DNA of 64,000 bases from positions 1 to 64,000 of the forward strand of contig NZ_JABWQX020000008.1 of assembly GCF_014268655.2 (NCBI RefSeq). The letters are read 5' to 3'. Numbering within the stretch: position 1 is the stretch's first letter; every line of letters begins with the position of its first letter. The DNA is from Pseudomonas marvdashtae. Its GTDB lineage: Bacteria; Pseudomonadota; Gammaproteobacteria; Pseudomonadales; Pseudomonadaceae. The position numbers and the translations under genes are program-made. This document shows positions 25,658 to 34,473 of the stretch, piece by piece. Below the pieces are notes generated by a model, which had not been told where the DNA came from, made no database searches, and saw only the letters and a program-made list of their open reading frames with translations.

Positions 25658-25719
25658 TTCAAGACTTCTCTCTTAAAACTCATGGCTTCTTCTGCATTCG
25701 CCTATCCGGCCTCATTTGA

Positions 25720-26241
25720 TTACAGTCTTTGCGAGTACAGGTAATGAACCTCCGCCAGTTGAAGAGCAGGCAAAAAATCCTCCGCCATCGGCACGCCTTC
25801 ACGCACGATGATCATGAAACGTTTCTGAAGCGTATTGACGATCTTGTCGCCATTGCTCAGGCGGCTGCCGACCAGTGCAATGTCGCTATTGTTTTTCCCG
25901 GCGCCGGTGATGATCCGTGCCGTGCTGCCATCGGCATACACCACCTGGTCGCCTTTCTGCGCGGCGCGTACTTTCCAGCCATTGTCCAAGGTGAACGTCA
26001 ACGACGATGACACTTGCTGGATCGTTCCGCCATTGCGCGTCTGGCTTCCCTCGGTGGCCACTCGGTAGATGGCGATTGGCGGATGAGCTTCGACGAAGGC
26101 TTTTTGTCGACTCATGAATGCCGCGACTTCTTCGCCGTAACCCTCTAGTTGCCGGGGCTGCTCCAAGTACAAGTCATCCAAATGGAGAAGAGATTCATGG
26201 GAGATTTCGTTGGTGTAGGGGGCATCCAAAGATGAGTGCAT
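25720..26241 (-). CDS. hypothetical protein, beta-rich C-terminal half
   Basis: A 173-residue protein without signal peptide or membrane helix. Residues 1-65 look helical (HLDDLYLEQPRQLEGYGEE and a basic helix MSRQKAFVEAH). The rest is beta-rich and Gly-rich with DQVVYADGSTARIITGAG and DIALVGSRLSNGDKIVNTLQ. The latter recalls the short strands of PAAR-like spike proteins, but I cannot establish that. GAGGT nine bases before the ATG at 26241 favours this start over the Met five codons earlier. It is divergent from the giant toxin-like gene, which hints at a shared role; function unknown. Confidence 0.7.
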   Translation of the reverse strand: MHSSLDAPYTNEISHESLLHLDDLYLEQPRQLEGYGEEVAAFMSRQKAFVEAHPPIAIYRVATEGSQTRNGGTIQQVSSSLTFTLDNGWKVRAAQKGDQVVYADGSTARIITGAGKNNSDIALVGSRLSNGDKIVNTLQKRFMIIVREGVPMAEDFLPALQLAEVHYLYSQRL

Positions 26242-26256
26242 TTCCAGGGACCTCAT

Positions 26257-26700
26257 TCATGGGCTTTAGGCTGCTTCCCTTGCCACTGGGGAAGGAGCGC
26301 TGAGCCGGCGGCTTCGGAATGGTGAATAAGACGTTGCAGCGTGGGCGAGTCGCAACCCCTGCGGGGTGGTCTGCGCTACGAATCGGAAGTGTCGTAACTA
26401 GAAATGCGCGTTTTCCTACAGCCGAAGGGTCCGTGACGCAACTTTTCATCCGCCCCCGTCTTGTTGATACCGATCGAATCGGCACTCTTTGCCGCTTGCT
26501 GGAAGAGCAAACGCAGGCTACCCGCGCGGCGATCCTGGTGTTCCTCACAAGAAAAAAATGACAAGCGTGCGCCCACCTCATCGGCATTCCTTGATTCGTC
26601 TTACCCCACCTCCTCCCCCCTGAGTGCGGTACCTATATACCACCCACCCAAACTTTTCTTGAATAGGTTGTGCTGCCAACATTCTTCCAGGAAGAAAGCA
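26257..26700. other. 444-base intergenic region with a dispersed-ORF-like segment
   Basis: It holds one possible small ORF (26319-26561, +), open on both strands, and probably the promoters of the two flanking divergent genes. The ORF segment looks like a sequence scattered in many Pseudomonas genomes rather than a unique gene. No tRNA, riboswitch or long inverted repeat was seen. Confidence 0.45.
26319..26561 (+). CDS. doubtful 80-residue ORF, Pseudomonas dispersed type
   Basis: The predicted 80-residue product is Arg- and Thr-rich, with NARFPTAEGSVTQLFIRPR and RIGTLCRLLEEQTQATRAA. The second half looks like a real amphipathic helix, and ORFs of this kind recur in Pseudomonas intergenic DNA as I remember. 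The opposite strand is also open over the same stretch (26195-26587), and no ribosome binding site precedes the start, so the coding status is doubtful. It ends 139 bases before the giant gene and could be a leader or a degenerate repeat. Confidence 0.3.
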   Translation: MVNKTLQRGRVATPAGWSALRIGSVVTRNARFPTAEGSVTQLFIRPRLVDTDRIGTLCRLLEEQTQATRAAILVFLTRKK

Positions 26701-29700
26701 GTGGAACACAACCCGTTAACAGCTTCTTACGACTTACCGCCTTTCGTGGGCACCCCCGATACTGACGGTTCGGTCCCTTCCGCCGGACCCGACGACCCAC
26801 CGCTGGCTGACAGCGCCGTGCTGCCGGATGCCACGCTGGTCGGCCAGCTCAAGGCTTCGCAGCAAGACATGATCCGCCTGAACGACGCCATCCCACGGCC
26901 TTCCAATGTGATGAGGCAACACCTGGATTATTGGTTCAGGAAAACCTTCCCTGCCTTGGCGGACAGCGTGACGGTGCACGAGCTGTCCGTGCGCACGCTG
27001 CGAGAAGAGACGATCCCGCCTGCGCAGCGCACAGCCGATGGCCCGGCAATCCGTAAGACGGTGGCGGACATCCTCTTTCTCGAGACGCTTTTACTACAAG
27101 CCGTCGCCGGCAGGATCGATCCAAGCGCGTTCTTCCATGACCTGGACGACATCGAGATTGTCACCCACCGTGACAACGCTACCGTAGCGCCCGTCGCCCT
27201 GAACGAGCGCGCCGTAAAAACGGAAATCAAGCGGCTGATCAACACCACGCCGGCGCTTTATGAACGACTGCTCACCCGTGCATTGGATGAGTTCTGGAAC
27301 AACCCGGCCAGCTTCAGCCAGGCGCGTAACGTCGGCGACTGGCTGGTGGATGAACTCGCCGGACAACTCAAGGCCCAGGCCGACCTTCATCGGCTGGACA
27401 CGACACTGAGCCCGCCGATGCACAAAGCGCTGACCGATTATGCGCTGTCGGCACCGGACGCGGCGTCTCGCGCAAAGTTGGCGGAGCGGGTTCGACCCGG
27501 GGTGTTCAGCCTGGCAATTACACCCCGCCGGTGGAGCTTCAGCGTTCCGGTGTCCGGGGCCGTGGCCTTGTCGCGACATGACAACGCCAGCGATCCGGGG
27601 GCTGCCGTGCTGTACCGCCCGGGCCAGCCGTTGCAAATGTACGAAACATTGCAGGCGCTCAAGACCGACCTGACGCAAGACGGCAACACTGAGGATGAAG
27701 TCAATGCCGAGCCCGTCACCGAGCACTTCCTCATTCGCCTGGTCACGGAACTGCGGGCAGCGCAGAAAGCCGCCGTGTGCAACGCCGTGCTGGAAGGTCC
27801 GGCAGTGTCGGAAGAAATCACCGCCTGGATGAACAGGATCGACGTGGCAGCAGACATCGGCCACGAGCTGGATCTGGCGAGCGCCATGGACGAGCGCGAG
27901 CTGCGGCTGAATCTGAAGAGACTCCATGCCTGGCTGCACGGCAACTCGCACGTCACCGCCAGCGATCGCCTGGCGTGGTGGACGGCGACGCAGGCCGTGC
28001 ACAAAACCCTGACCGACCTGCCCCTGCCACCGGACCCGGTAACGCTGGCCACTCCGGAGGCCCTTGAGGACCGGACCCGCCAGTTGCTCGCCGACGTCAT
28101 CAAGGCGAAATACCCGCCGGTCGACCCTGAGGACGTGTCCCTGAGCATCAGGAAAACCGTGGTCGATCCCCACGCTCCGACGGGGGGCTCGCCGTTTGGC
28201 TCCGGGGTCTCGCAAGGCAGCGTGATGAGGATCGTCGATGACTGTCGTTCCCTGACCCAGTGGGCGATGTCCAACCTGACCCGGGACGAACGCAATGCCC
28301 CTCACCCAACCGTGGAAGGGCCGCTGAGCTTCGCACAGATTGTGGAAGTCATTGAAAGGGCGAACATTGGCGCCCTGCTTCCGGCCGAGCTGCAACGTGT
28401 AGCCCGAGAGCGCCAGGCACAGTGGATGGCGCTGAAAGCGCAACAGATGCGCGCCCAAGTGTGGGCGGCTCATATTTCGGGCGACTTGAGGCAAGACCGG
28501 GACAATACCGGCTTGAAGTTGGTGCTGGCCGCGCTGGACGGTCCGACGGCGGCAGTGCGCGGTAAGGTCAATGGGCACGAGGTAGTGGTCCGCCAACTGC
28601 AATGGGGCGACAGCGTGCTGAAGGAATTGCTGGCGTTTGGGGTGAAGATGACGGCGAGCCGCCCCTCGTTGACGCTGTACACGCCAGGCGCGCCCGATGG
28701 CAAGACGTTCAGGGACGTGGATGCGGCAAGCGCCCGGGCATTGGAATTAACCTTGGCGCAAACACTCACCGCTACGTCGCAGATGACCCGCTGGCTCATT
28801 TCACACTTGCCGCTGCTCGAACAGGCCGAGCAACTTGCCAGCCTGGTGGTGGCCTCCGAAGAGCTGACGCCCGATGAAAAGATCAAGCAAGTCACACAGT
28901 CGGTCTTCGCCAGGGCCAAGGACAGGGCACAGGATGATTTCGCGAAGACAATCTCTTCGCCCGTGGTAGAGGGGGATGTGTTCAAGGCGTTGCATGAGAC
29001 GCAAATCACCCATGGGATCAAGACGGTGGACATGTTGACGGTGACCAATGCCGAGCGCGACAGCGCCTCCGCCCAAGAAGGACGCCGCAGCGCGGTCATG
29101 CTGCTGACGGGCGCGATGTCAATGTTCCCGGCAGGTCGGCTGGGCGGCCTATTGGGGCGTGCGATCCTGCCGACCATGGCCGCGGGCGCCGCAGTGTCCG
29201 CGATAGACTCCGAGGGCGGCAGCCTCCATCAGTGGACCCACGATTTCATCGGCGGGCTGGGGGACGTCCTGGCCGAGGCAGGGCAGGACTTGATCATGGC
29301 ACGCGCCGGCCGCCATCGAGGTCAGGCACGCCCGGCGCTATCGGCCCTGCCTCGCATGCCGGACCCAGACCTGGAACCGTTCGTTCTCAAAGGATTTGAC
29401 GGCAAGGGATTGGTGCCCGAGGGGCGCAGCCGCTACAGCGACGCAAGCGGGCAGGATTATTTGAAGCTGGGCGAGGGTTACTACAAGACACAGGTGCAGG
29501 CGGGCGAAAGGATCATCTATGCGCCAAACAACCGCACGCACCAACGGACAGTGACTTGGCAAAATGGCCAATGGAAAATTGAAGAGCCGTTACGGTTGCT
29601 CGGCGGTGGACCTGCATACAGCCTGCTCGGCTGGACCGCGGAAACCCCACGGCAGAAAACGATCAATGCATTGGTGGAAGGGGTGCTGGTCAAGAATCGC

Positions 29701-30852
29701 TATCGCTACGGCGATACAGTCAACACCGCAAAGCGTATCTTCAATTCGATGCCCGATGAACTGGCCGAGCGCATCCTTCGCGAAAGCATGGCGGAGACAG
29801 GCGTGCCCGATATAGAAGCTTATCGCTCACGGATATATGACCTGACGCAGGACCCCACCAGCTTGGCGCACCATCAAACGGCGCATAACAACCTGCTGGA
29901 CAAGATGAACACTTGGAGCGTCGTCCTCCTCAGCAGTAAAGACATCGAGACAAATGTATCAGGCGTACACCTCACGGATCCGCAGAAAATAAAAATCTAC
30001 GACACGGTCCTGACAAATAAAAAGGAGTTCTTTAGCGACGACCGGATTCACGTCAATACAGCGGTCATCACCGATAACGTCACCGGCGCCGTATTCATGG
30101 CGTATACCGCCAATCAAGGGAAAAAGAAAACAGCCATAGAAAAAATAGCGAGGGAAACCCGGGAAATGATCGAGGCGGCAGAAACCACCATGAATGCCAA
30201 GGCATTGAAACTGTTCCCTGGAAATGCACCGGAAACAGTGACTGCCAGGCGAACATACATCGCCTCGGTCGAATACCACAACGAGTTGGTTGAAGCCCTC
30301 AGGCAAGAGAAGATACGCCGGCACAAACCGGGGCTGTTGACAGAAATAAGGAACCATCGGATTCCTTACTTCATTGCCAACAAGGGCCAGACACAGCGAT
30401 CCATGACCTTGGTCACCGGAGAGGATATTAATAAGTTTACAAACACACTTTCGTACTACGAACCCTTCGACATCGAAATCGTCACCCAGGCACGGACAAA
30501 TAAAGTGACCGGCACACAGCCCGCGCCTCCCTCCCCTGTTTTACCCGAGCCAACCCTCGCACGGGACAAGTTTGAGGCAGACACCAGCCCACTGGCTGAA
30601 ACACAAATGTCATACGCCAACTTCCCCGAAACAGCCAGGGCAAAAACAATGGAAATCATGGATAACATTCGTGCGGGCAGGGTGACCACTAAAAAAATCA
30701 ATCAATACTACTGGTACGACATGGCCCAGTTGTCCCCCGGCAGCGGCCGAGGTGCATGGCGCGCCGCGTTTGAACGCCAGGGCGATACCTGGACGCTGCA
30801 GGGGTTTTATGACTATCACGTCAACAAGCCTGCGACGGTCTGGGGGGGATGA
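26701..30852 (+). CDS. giant toxin-like protein (DUF6543/dermonecrotic-toxin-like)
   Basis: A 1,383-residue protein. Residues 1-770 resemble the DUF6543 or dermonecrotic toxin-like proteins of Pseudomonas, including LTLYTPGAPDGKTFRDVDAA, a segment I associate with that family. Near residues 800-840 is a Gly/Ala-rich hydrophobic hairpin (VMLLTGAMSMFPAGRLGGLL) that could insert in a membrane. A segment with YYKTQVQAGERIIYAPNN follows near 925. After about residue 1080 the sequence becomes Lys/Asn-rich and A/T-rich, and a Pro-rich linker precedes a final module of about 85 residues. GTG 26701 is preceded by AGGAAG. No signal peptide; no certain immunity gene. Confidence 0.78.
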   Translation: MEHNPLTASYDLPPFVGTPDTDGSVPSAGPDDPPLADSAVLPDATLVGQLKASQQDMIRLNDAIPRPSNVMRQHLDYWFRKTFPALADSVTVHELSVRTLREETIPPAQRTADGPAIRKTVADILFLETLLLQAVAGRIDPSAFFHDLDDIEIVTHRDNATVAPVALNERAVKTEIKRLINTTPALYERLLTRALDEFWNNPASFSQARNVGDWLVDELAGQLKAQADLHRLDTTLSPPMHKALTDYALSAPDAASRAKLAERVRPGVFSLAITPRRWSFSVPVSGAVALSRHDNASDPGAAVLYRPGQPLQMYETLQALKTDLTQDGNTEDEVNAEPVTEHFLIRLVTELRAAQKAAVCNAVLEGPAVSEEITAWMNRIDVAADIGHELDLASAMDERELRLNLKRLHAWLHGNSHVTASDRLAWWTATQAVHKTLTDLPLPPDPVTLATPEALEDRTRQLLADVIKAKYPPVDPEDVSLSIRKTVVDPHAPTGGSPFGSGVSQGSVMRIVDDCRSLTQWAMSNLTRDERNAPHPTVEGPLSFAQIVEVIERANIGALLPAELQRVARERQAQWMALKAQQMRAQVWAAHISGDLRQDRDNTGLKLVLAALDGPTAAVRGKVNGHEVVVRQLQWGDSVLKELLAFGVKMTASRPSLTLYTPGAPDGKTFRDVDAASARALELTLAQTLTATSQMTRWLISHLPLLEQAEQLASLVVASEELTPDEKIKQVTQSVFARAKDRAQDDFAKTISSPVVEGDVFKALHETQITHGIKTVDMLTVTNAERDSASAQEGRRSAVMLLTGAMSMFPAGRLGGLLGRAILPTMAAGAAVSAIDSEGGSLHQWTHDFIGGLGDVLAEAGQDLIMARAGRHRGQARPALSALPRMPDPDLEPFVLKGFDGKGLVPEGRSRYSDASGQDYLKLGEGYYKTQVQAGERIIYAPNNRTHQRTVTWQNGQWKIEEPLRLLGGGPAYSLLGWTAETPRQKTINALVEGVLVKNRYRYGDTVNTAKRIFNSMPDELAERILRESMAETGVPDIEAYRSRIYDLTQDPTSLAHHQTAHNNLLDKMNTWSVVLLSSKDIETNVSGVHLTDPQKIKIYDTVLTNKKEFFSDDRIHVNTAVITDNVTGAVFMAYTANQGKKKTAIEKIARETREMIEAAETTMNAKALKLFPGNAPETVTARRTYIASVEYHNELVEALRQEKIRRHKPGLLTEIRNHRIPYFIANKGQTQRSMTLVTGEDINKFTNTLSYYEPFDIEIVTQARTNKVTGTQPAPPSPVLPEPTLARDKFEADTSPLAETQMSYANFPETARAKTMEIMDNIRAGRVTTKKINQYYWYDMAQLSPGSGRGAWRAAFERQGDTWTLQGFYDYHVNKPATVWGG

Positions 30853-30884
30853 CTGAAAGAGAAGCCCCCACAGCGTCATGAACG

Positions 30885-30913
30885 AAGAAGGGCGCCTTTG
30901 GGGCGCCCTTCTT
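30885..30913. terminator. bidirectional terminator
   Basis: AAGAAGGGCGCC, a five-base loop and GGCGCCCTTCTT form a perfect 12-bp stem midway between the ends of the convergent giant gene and lipoprotein gene. A and T runs at the stem base suit both directions. Confidence 0.8.
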
Positions 30914-30939
30914 AATCAGCACGACTCAAGACAGCCGAG

Positions 30940-31383
30940 TTACTCAGCTTGAATCAACTTGCTTTCGACCACCCCGGCGCGGCCGGTTTTTTCATCGACA
31001 ACCTGTAGGTTGTTACGAGCCTTGATGAAACCCACTTTCACTTCCTGCCAGACAAAATAGTTCTTGCCAGCTTCTGTGCTGAGCTTGAGCTCTGAATCGT
31101 TTTCCGCAGACGACACCAACGTCTGCTGGCCGGCCGGTACCGATAGCATCAAATACGACTTGGCAACGGTCTGCCCAACAGCTTTACCGTTGAGTGTTAC
31201 CGGCATTTTCACCCCAGCGCCCATGCTTTCGTTGCGGTAAACGTAGATGTTCGCTTTGTCAGGGACAGTCTGGAAGGTTTTCGCTTGCGCATCCTGGGTG
31301 TCATCCGCCATTTTTACCGAAGCACACCCTGTGGTCAGCGCGGCGACTGCCAGCAAGGCGGTAAAGGTCAACTGCTTGAACAT
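30940..31383 (-). CDS. DUF2846-type lipoprotein
   Basis: A 147-residue lipoprotein with signal peptide and lipobox LTTGC, Cys20 (MFKQLTFTALLAVAALTTGC). The mature part, with NIYVYRNESMGAGVKMPVTLNGK and VSAENDSELKLSTEAGKNYFV, fits the DUF2846 family of small beta-rich envelope proteins of unknown function. The Ala after the Cys suggests outer-membrane sorting. GGAGAAACAGG before ATG 31383 supports the start; the longer frame is not supported. It is convergent with the giant gene and shares its terminator. No partner genes identified. Confidence 0.88.
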   Translation of the reverse strand: MFKQLTFTALLAVAALTTGCASVKMADDTQDAQAKTFQTVPDKANIYVYRNESMGAGVKMPVTLNGKAVGQTVAKSYLMLSVPAGQQTLVSSAENDSELKLSTEAGKNYFVWQEVKVGFIKARNNLQVVDEKTGRAGVVESKLIQAE

Positions 31384-31507
31384 CCTGTTTCTCCATGATT
31401 GGGTTGGTCGAACAATGGGATATCGGCCGAAGCGTTGGAAAACTAAAGTAATGTTGGTATGCCCGAGCACGGGTGGGCCTGTCATTACCCACTTCAGCTT
31501 TATGGCC

Positions 31508-32401
31508 TTACAACTCCACCCCATCGGTCAACAACGCCACAAACGCCGCCGCCATCGGCGAGCGCTGGTCCTTGCGCTGTACCAGCCACACCGCCGACAC
31601 CGCCACCGGGTCGAGCAGCGGTCGATAGACCACCCCATCGATACGCATGCGCTGGTAGGACGCCGGCAATACCGAGACGCCCAACCCCGCCGCGACCAAG
31701 CCAATGATGGTCATGGCTTCGCCGGCTTCCTGGGCGAAATGCGGGCTGAAGCCGGCGTCGCGGGCCAGGCTCAGAAGTTGGGCGTAGAGGCCACTGCCGT
31801 AGCTGCGGGGGAAGAACACGAACGGCTCCAGGGCCAAGGCCGAGAGAAACAGGCCCTCTTCGTTGCCCTGGGCCAGGGGATGCTTGGCGCTGAGCACGGC
31901 CACCAGCGGTTCGCGGCTGAGTTCGATTTCCGTCAAGGTGTCGGGCAGCGGTAACGGTCGCATGATGCCCACCTCGATCACGTCGTCCACGAGTGCATCG
32001 GCCACTTGGGTGCTGCTCATTTCCCGCAGGTTCAGGTGCACCGCCGGGAAGCGTTGCCGGAATGAGAAGATCGCCTGGGGAATGGTCGAATTAAACGGTG
32101 CCGAGGAGGTGAAGCCGATTTTCAGCTCGCCTAATTCACCCAACTGGGCACGGCGGGCCACGTCGGCGGCCTTGTCCACCTGGACCAACACCCGTCGCGC
32201 TTCTTCAAGGAACAACCGCCCGGCCTCGCTCAATTCGACCCGACGATTGGTGCGCTCGAACAACCGTGCGCCAATCTCCTGTTCCAGTGCCTGGATCTGC
32301 TGGCTCAACGGCGGCTGGGAGATGCCCAGGACCAGCGCGGCGCGGCCGAAATGCAATTCTTCGGCAACGGCGATGAAATAACGCAGGTGACGCAGTTCCA
32401 T
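31508..32401 (-). CDS. LysR-family transcriptional regulator
   Basis: A 297-residue LysR regulator starting MELRHLRYFIAVAEELHFGRAA, with the helix-turn-helix LGISQPPLSQQIQALEQEIG near residues 30-50 and a C-terminal effector-binding domain. It is of the BenM/CbbR-like subgroup that often controls aromatic or transport genes. The open frame runs far upstream, but the extra residues are antisense to the transporter gene. It is divergent from the MFS exporter gene 120 bases away, which it presumably regulates; an A/T-rich stretch between them (TCGAATAATATATTGG) is a candidate binding region. Confidence 0.93.
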   Translation of the reverse strand: MELRHLRYFIAVAEELHFGRAALVLGISQPPLSQQIQALEQEIGARLFERTNRRVELSEAGRLFLEEARRVLVQVDKAADVARRAQLGELGELKIGFTSSAPFNSTIPQAIFSFRQRFPAVHLNLREMSSTQVADALVDDVIEVGIMRPLPLPDTLTEIELSREPLVAVLSAKHPLAQGNEEGLFLSALALEPFVFFPRSYGSGLYAQLLSLARDAGFSPHFAQEAGEAMTIIGLVAAGLGVSVLPASYQRMRIDGVVYRPLLDPVAVSAVWLVQRKDQRSPMAAAFVALLTDGVEL

Positions 32402-32521
32402 GAGGCCATCCAATAGGTCGCTGAACGTCTTAAACAGGTCGAATAATATATTGGATAGAAACATTAGCCGGCTATATGCTTTTTTCATTGCCTGCCTGAT
32501 CGTGCTCTTGCGAGGTCCACC

Positions 32522-33796
32522 GTGAAAACTGCTGTCGCTCCACTGGCCCATGAAATCCCGCCGCGTGCGCAGGACGTCACCACCGAACTCAAGGACATCT
32601 ACATCGAGAAAGGCACGCCGTTGTTCATGCGCACGGTGCTGGCGCTGTTCTGCGGTGGCTTTGCGACCTTCGCCCTGTTGTATTGCGTGCAACCGATGAT
32701 GCCGCTGCTGTCTCGGGAGTTTTCCATCAACGCGGCGCAGAGCAGCCTGATCCTGTCGGTGGCGACCGGCCTGCTCGCCATCGGCCTGTTGATCACCGGC
32801 CCGATTTCCGACCGCATCGGGCGCAAGCCGGTGATGGTCACGGCGCTGTTCGCCGCGTCGCTGTGCACGATTGCCAGCGCCATGATGCCGACTTGGGAAG
32901 GTGTACTGCTGCTGCGCGCCTTGGTGGGGCTGTCGCTGAGCGGGTTGGCGGCGGTGGCGATGACGTATTTGAGCGAGGAAATCCACCCCAAGCACATCGG
33001 CCTGGCGATGGGGCTGTACATCGCCGGCAACGCCATTGGCGGCATGTGCGGACGCCTGATCACCGGGGTCTTGATCGACTTTGTCAGCTGGCACACCGCG
33101 ATGTTGGTGGTTGGCGGGCTGGCGCTGATCGCGGCGGCGGTGTTCTGGCGGATTCTTCCCGAGTCACGCAACTTCCGCCCCCGTTCGCTGCACCCGCGCA
33201 GCCTGCTGGACGGTTTCGTCATGCACTTTCGCGACGCCGGGTTGCCGCTGCTGTTTCTTGAAGCCTTCGTGCTGATGGGCGCGTTCGTGACGCTGTTCAA
33301 CTACATCGGCTATCGCCTGCTGGCCGCGCCTTATCATCTGGACCAGGCCTTCGTCGGGTTGCTGTCGGTGGTGTACCTGTCGGGCATCTACAGTTCGGCA
33401 AAAGTCGGCGCCCTGGCGGACAAACTCGGTCGGCGCAAAATGCTCTGGGCAACCATCGCGCTGATGCTCGCCGGCCTGGTGCTGACCATGGCCACGCCGC
33501 TGTGGCTGGTGATCCTGGGCATGTTGGTATTCACCTTTGGTTTCTTCGGCGCCCATTCGGTCGCCAGCAGCTGGATCGGCCGCCGCGCGCTCCAAGCCAA
33601 GGGCCAGGCCTCGTCGCTTTATCTGTTCAGTTATTACGCCGGATCAAGCGTCGCGGGTACGGCGGGCGGCGTTGCCTGGCACCTGGGCGGCTGGAACGGG
33701 GTCGGCCTGTTCATCGGTGGCTTGCTGGTGATTGCGTTGTGGGTGGCGGTGAAGCTGGCGAAATTGCCGTTGTTGCCGGGGAATGTGCAGGTTTAG
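32522..33796 (+). CDS. MFS exporter, YnfM-like
   Basis: A 424-residue major facilitator with twelve predicted helices. The loop motif GPISDRIGRKPVM between helices 2 and 3 is the signature of drug:proton antiporter-type MFS carriers, and the N-terminal LALFCGGFATFALLYCVQPMMP matches YnfM-type proteins by memory. Substrate is unknown; related carriers export sugars, dipeptides or drugs. The start is GTG 32522 with GAGG upstream. Divergent pairing with a LysR gene suggests inducer-dependent control. A REPIN lies 45 bases after the stop. Confidence 0.92.
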   Translation: MKTAVAPLAHEIPPRAQDVTTELKDIYIEKGTPLFMRTVLALFCGGFATFALLYCVQPMMPLLSREFSINAAQSSLILSVATGLLAIGLLITGPISDRIGRKPVMVTALFAASLCTIASAMMPTWEGVLLLRALVGLSLSGLAAVAMTYLSEEIHPKHIGLAMGLYIAGNAIGGMCGRLITGVLIDFVSWHTAMLVVGGLALIAAAVFWRILPESRNFRPRSLHPRSLLDGFVMHFRDAGLPLLFLEAFVLMGAFVTLFNYIGYRLLAAPYHLDQAFVGLLSVVYLSGIYSSAKVGALADKLGRRKMLWATIALMLAGLVLTMATPLWLVILGMLVFTFGFFGAHSVASSWIGRRALQAKGQASSLYLFSYYAGSSVAGTAGGVAWHLGGWNGVGLFIGGLLVIALWVAVKLAKLPLLPGNVQV

Positions 33797-33841
33797 CCAT
33801 CACAAGAGCCCTGTTCAACCCCGGAACAGAGCGAACACTTT

Positions 33842-33970
33842 GTGGCGAGGGGATTTATCCCCGCTGGGCTGCGTAGCAGCCCCCTAAGCAGTCAACTCAA
33901 TCTGCCTGACACACGGCGTTGTCGGCATTTAGGATCGCTTCGCGCCCCAGCGGGGATAAATCCCCTCGCA
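33842..33970. repeat. REPIN (two inverted REP units)
   Basis: A REP unit GTGGCGAGGGGAT... at 33842-33882 and an inverted partner ending TCCCCTCGC near 33969 flank about 58 bases, the layout of a pseudomonad REPIN. It fills most of the 218 bases between the convergent ends of the MFS and gspM genes. Confidence 0.8.
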
Positions 33971-34014
33971 ACAACAGCCCATACGCCTGCTCAAGATGTT
34001 GTGCGCTCGGTCGG

Positions 34015-34473
34015 TCATTGACGCAAAACCACTCGCGCCTCTAACACATCATCACGCACTTCCAAGGTCAGCGACTGAAGCACCGCGCCCTCCCGCTCTT
34101 GTTGATCCAACCAATGCAGCAACGCATTCGCCTCACCCTTGACGGCGAGTCGCAACGAGTCGCCGTCGACCTCCATTTCCGCCATGTCCAACCCCACCGC
34201 TGTAGCACTTGCGTTGACGCGCACCGACAAGGGTCGGGTGGCGGCCGTCGTAATCCGGGAGGGTTCGGCGCGCTGGATCCGGGCGTTCAGTTCGGCCTGT
34301 TGGCGATGCTGTCGTTCGGCAACCTCCAGTCGTTGCCGGGTCGGTTGCCAGATCGCGGTGTAGGCCAACGCCACCGATAACAATCCGGCAAGCCCCAGCA
34401 ACAAACCTTGCTCTCGGCGCGAGAGGTTTCCCCAGGCCTGTTGCAGGACCCGCCATCCATTGACGCCCATCAA
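34015..34473 (-). CDS. gspM: type II secretion protein GspM
   Basis: A 152-residue bitopic inner-membrane protein with one N-terminal helix (GLLLGLAGLLSVALAYTAIW, about residues 22-41), a short coiled coil and a small ferredoxin-like periplasmic domain. GspM pairs with GspL to form the inner-membrane platform of the T2SS. It is the last gene of the operon and overlaps gspL by four bases. Length and order fit the family although sequence conservation is low, so position in the operon carries much of the weight. Confidence 0.88.
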   Translation of the reverse strand: MMGVNGWRVLQQAWGNLSRREQGLLLGLAGLLSVALAYTAIWQPTRQRLEVAERQHRQQAELNARIQRAEPSRITTAATRPLSVRVNASATAVGLDMAEMEVDGDSLRLAVKGEANALLHWLDQQEREGAVLQSLTLEVRDDVLEARVVLRQ

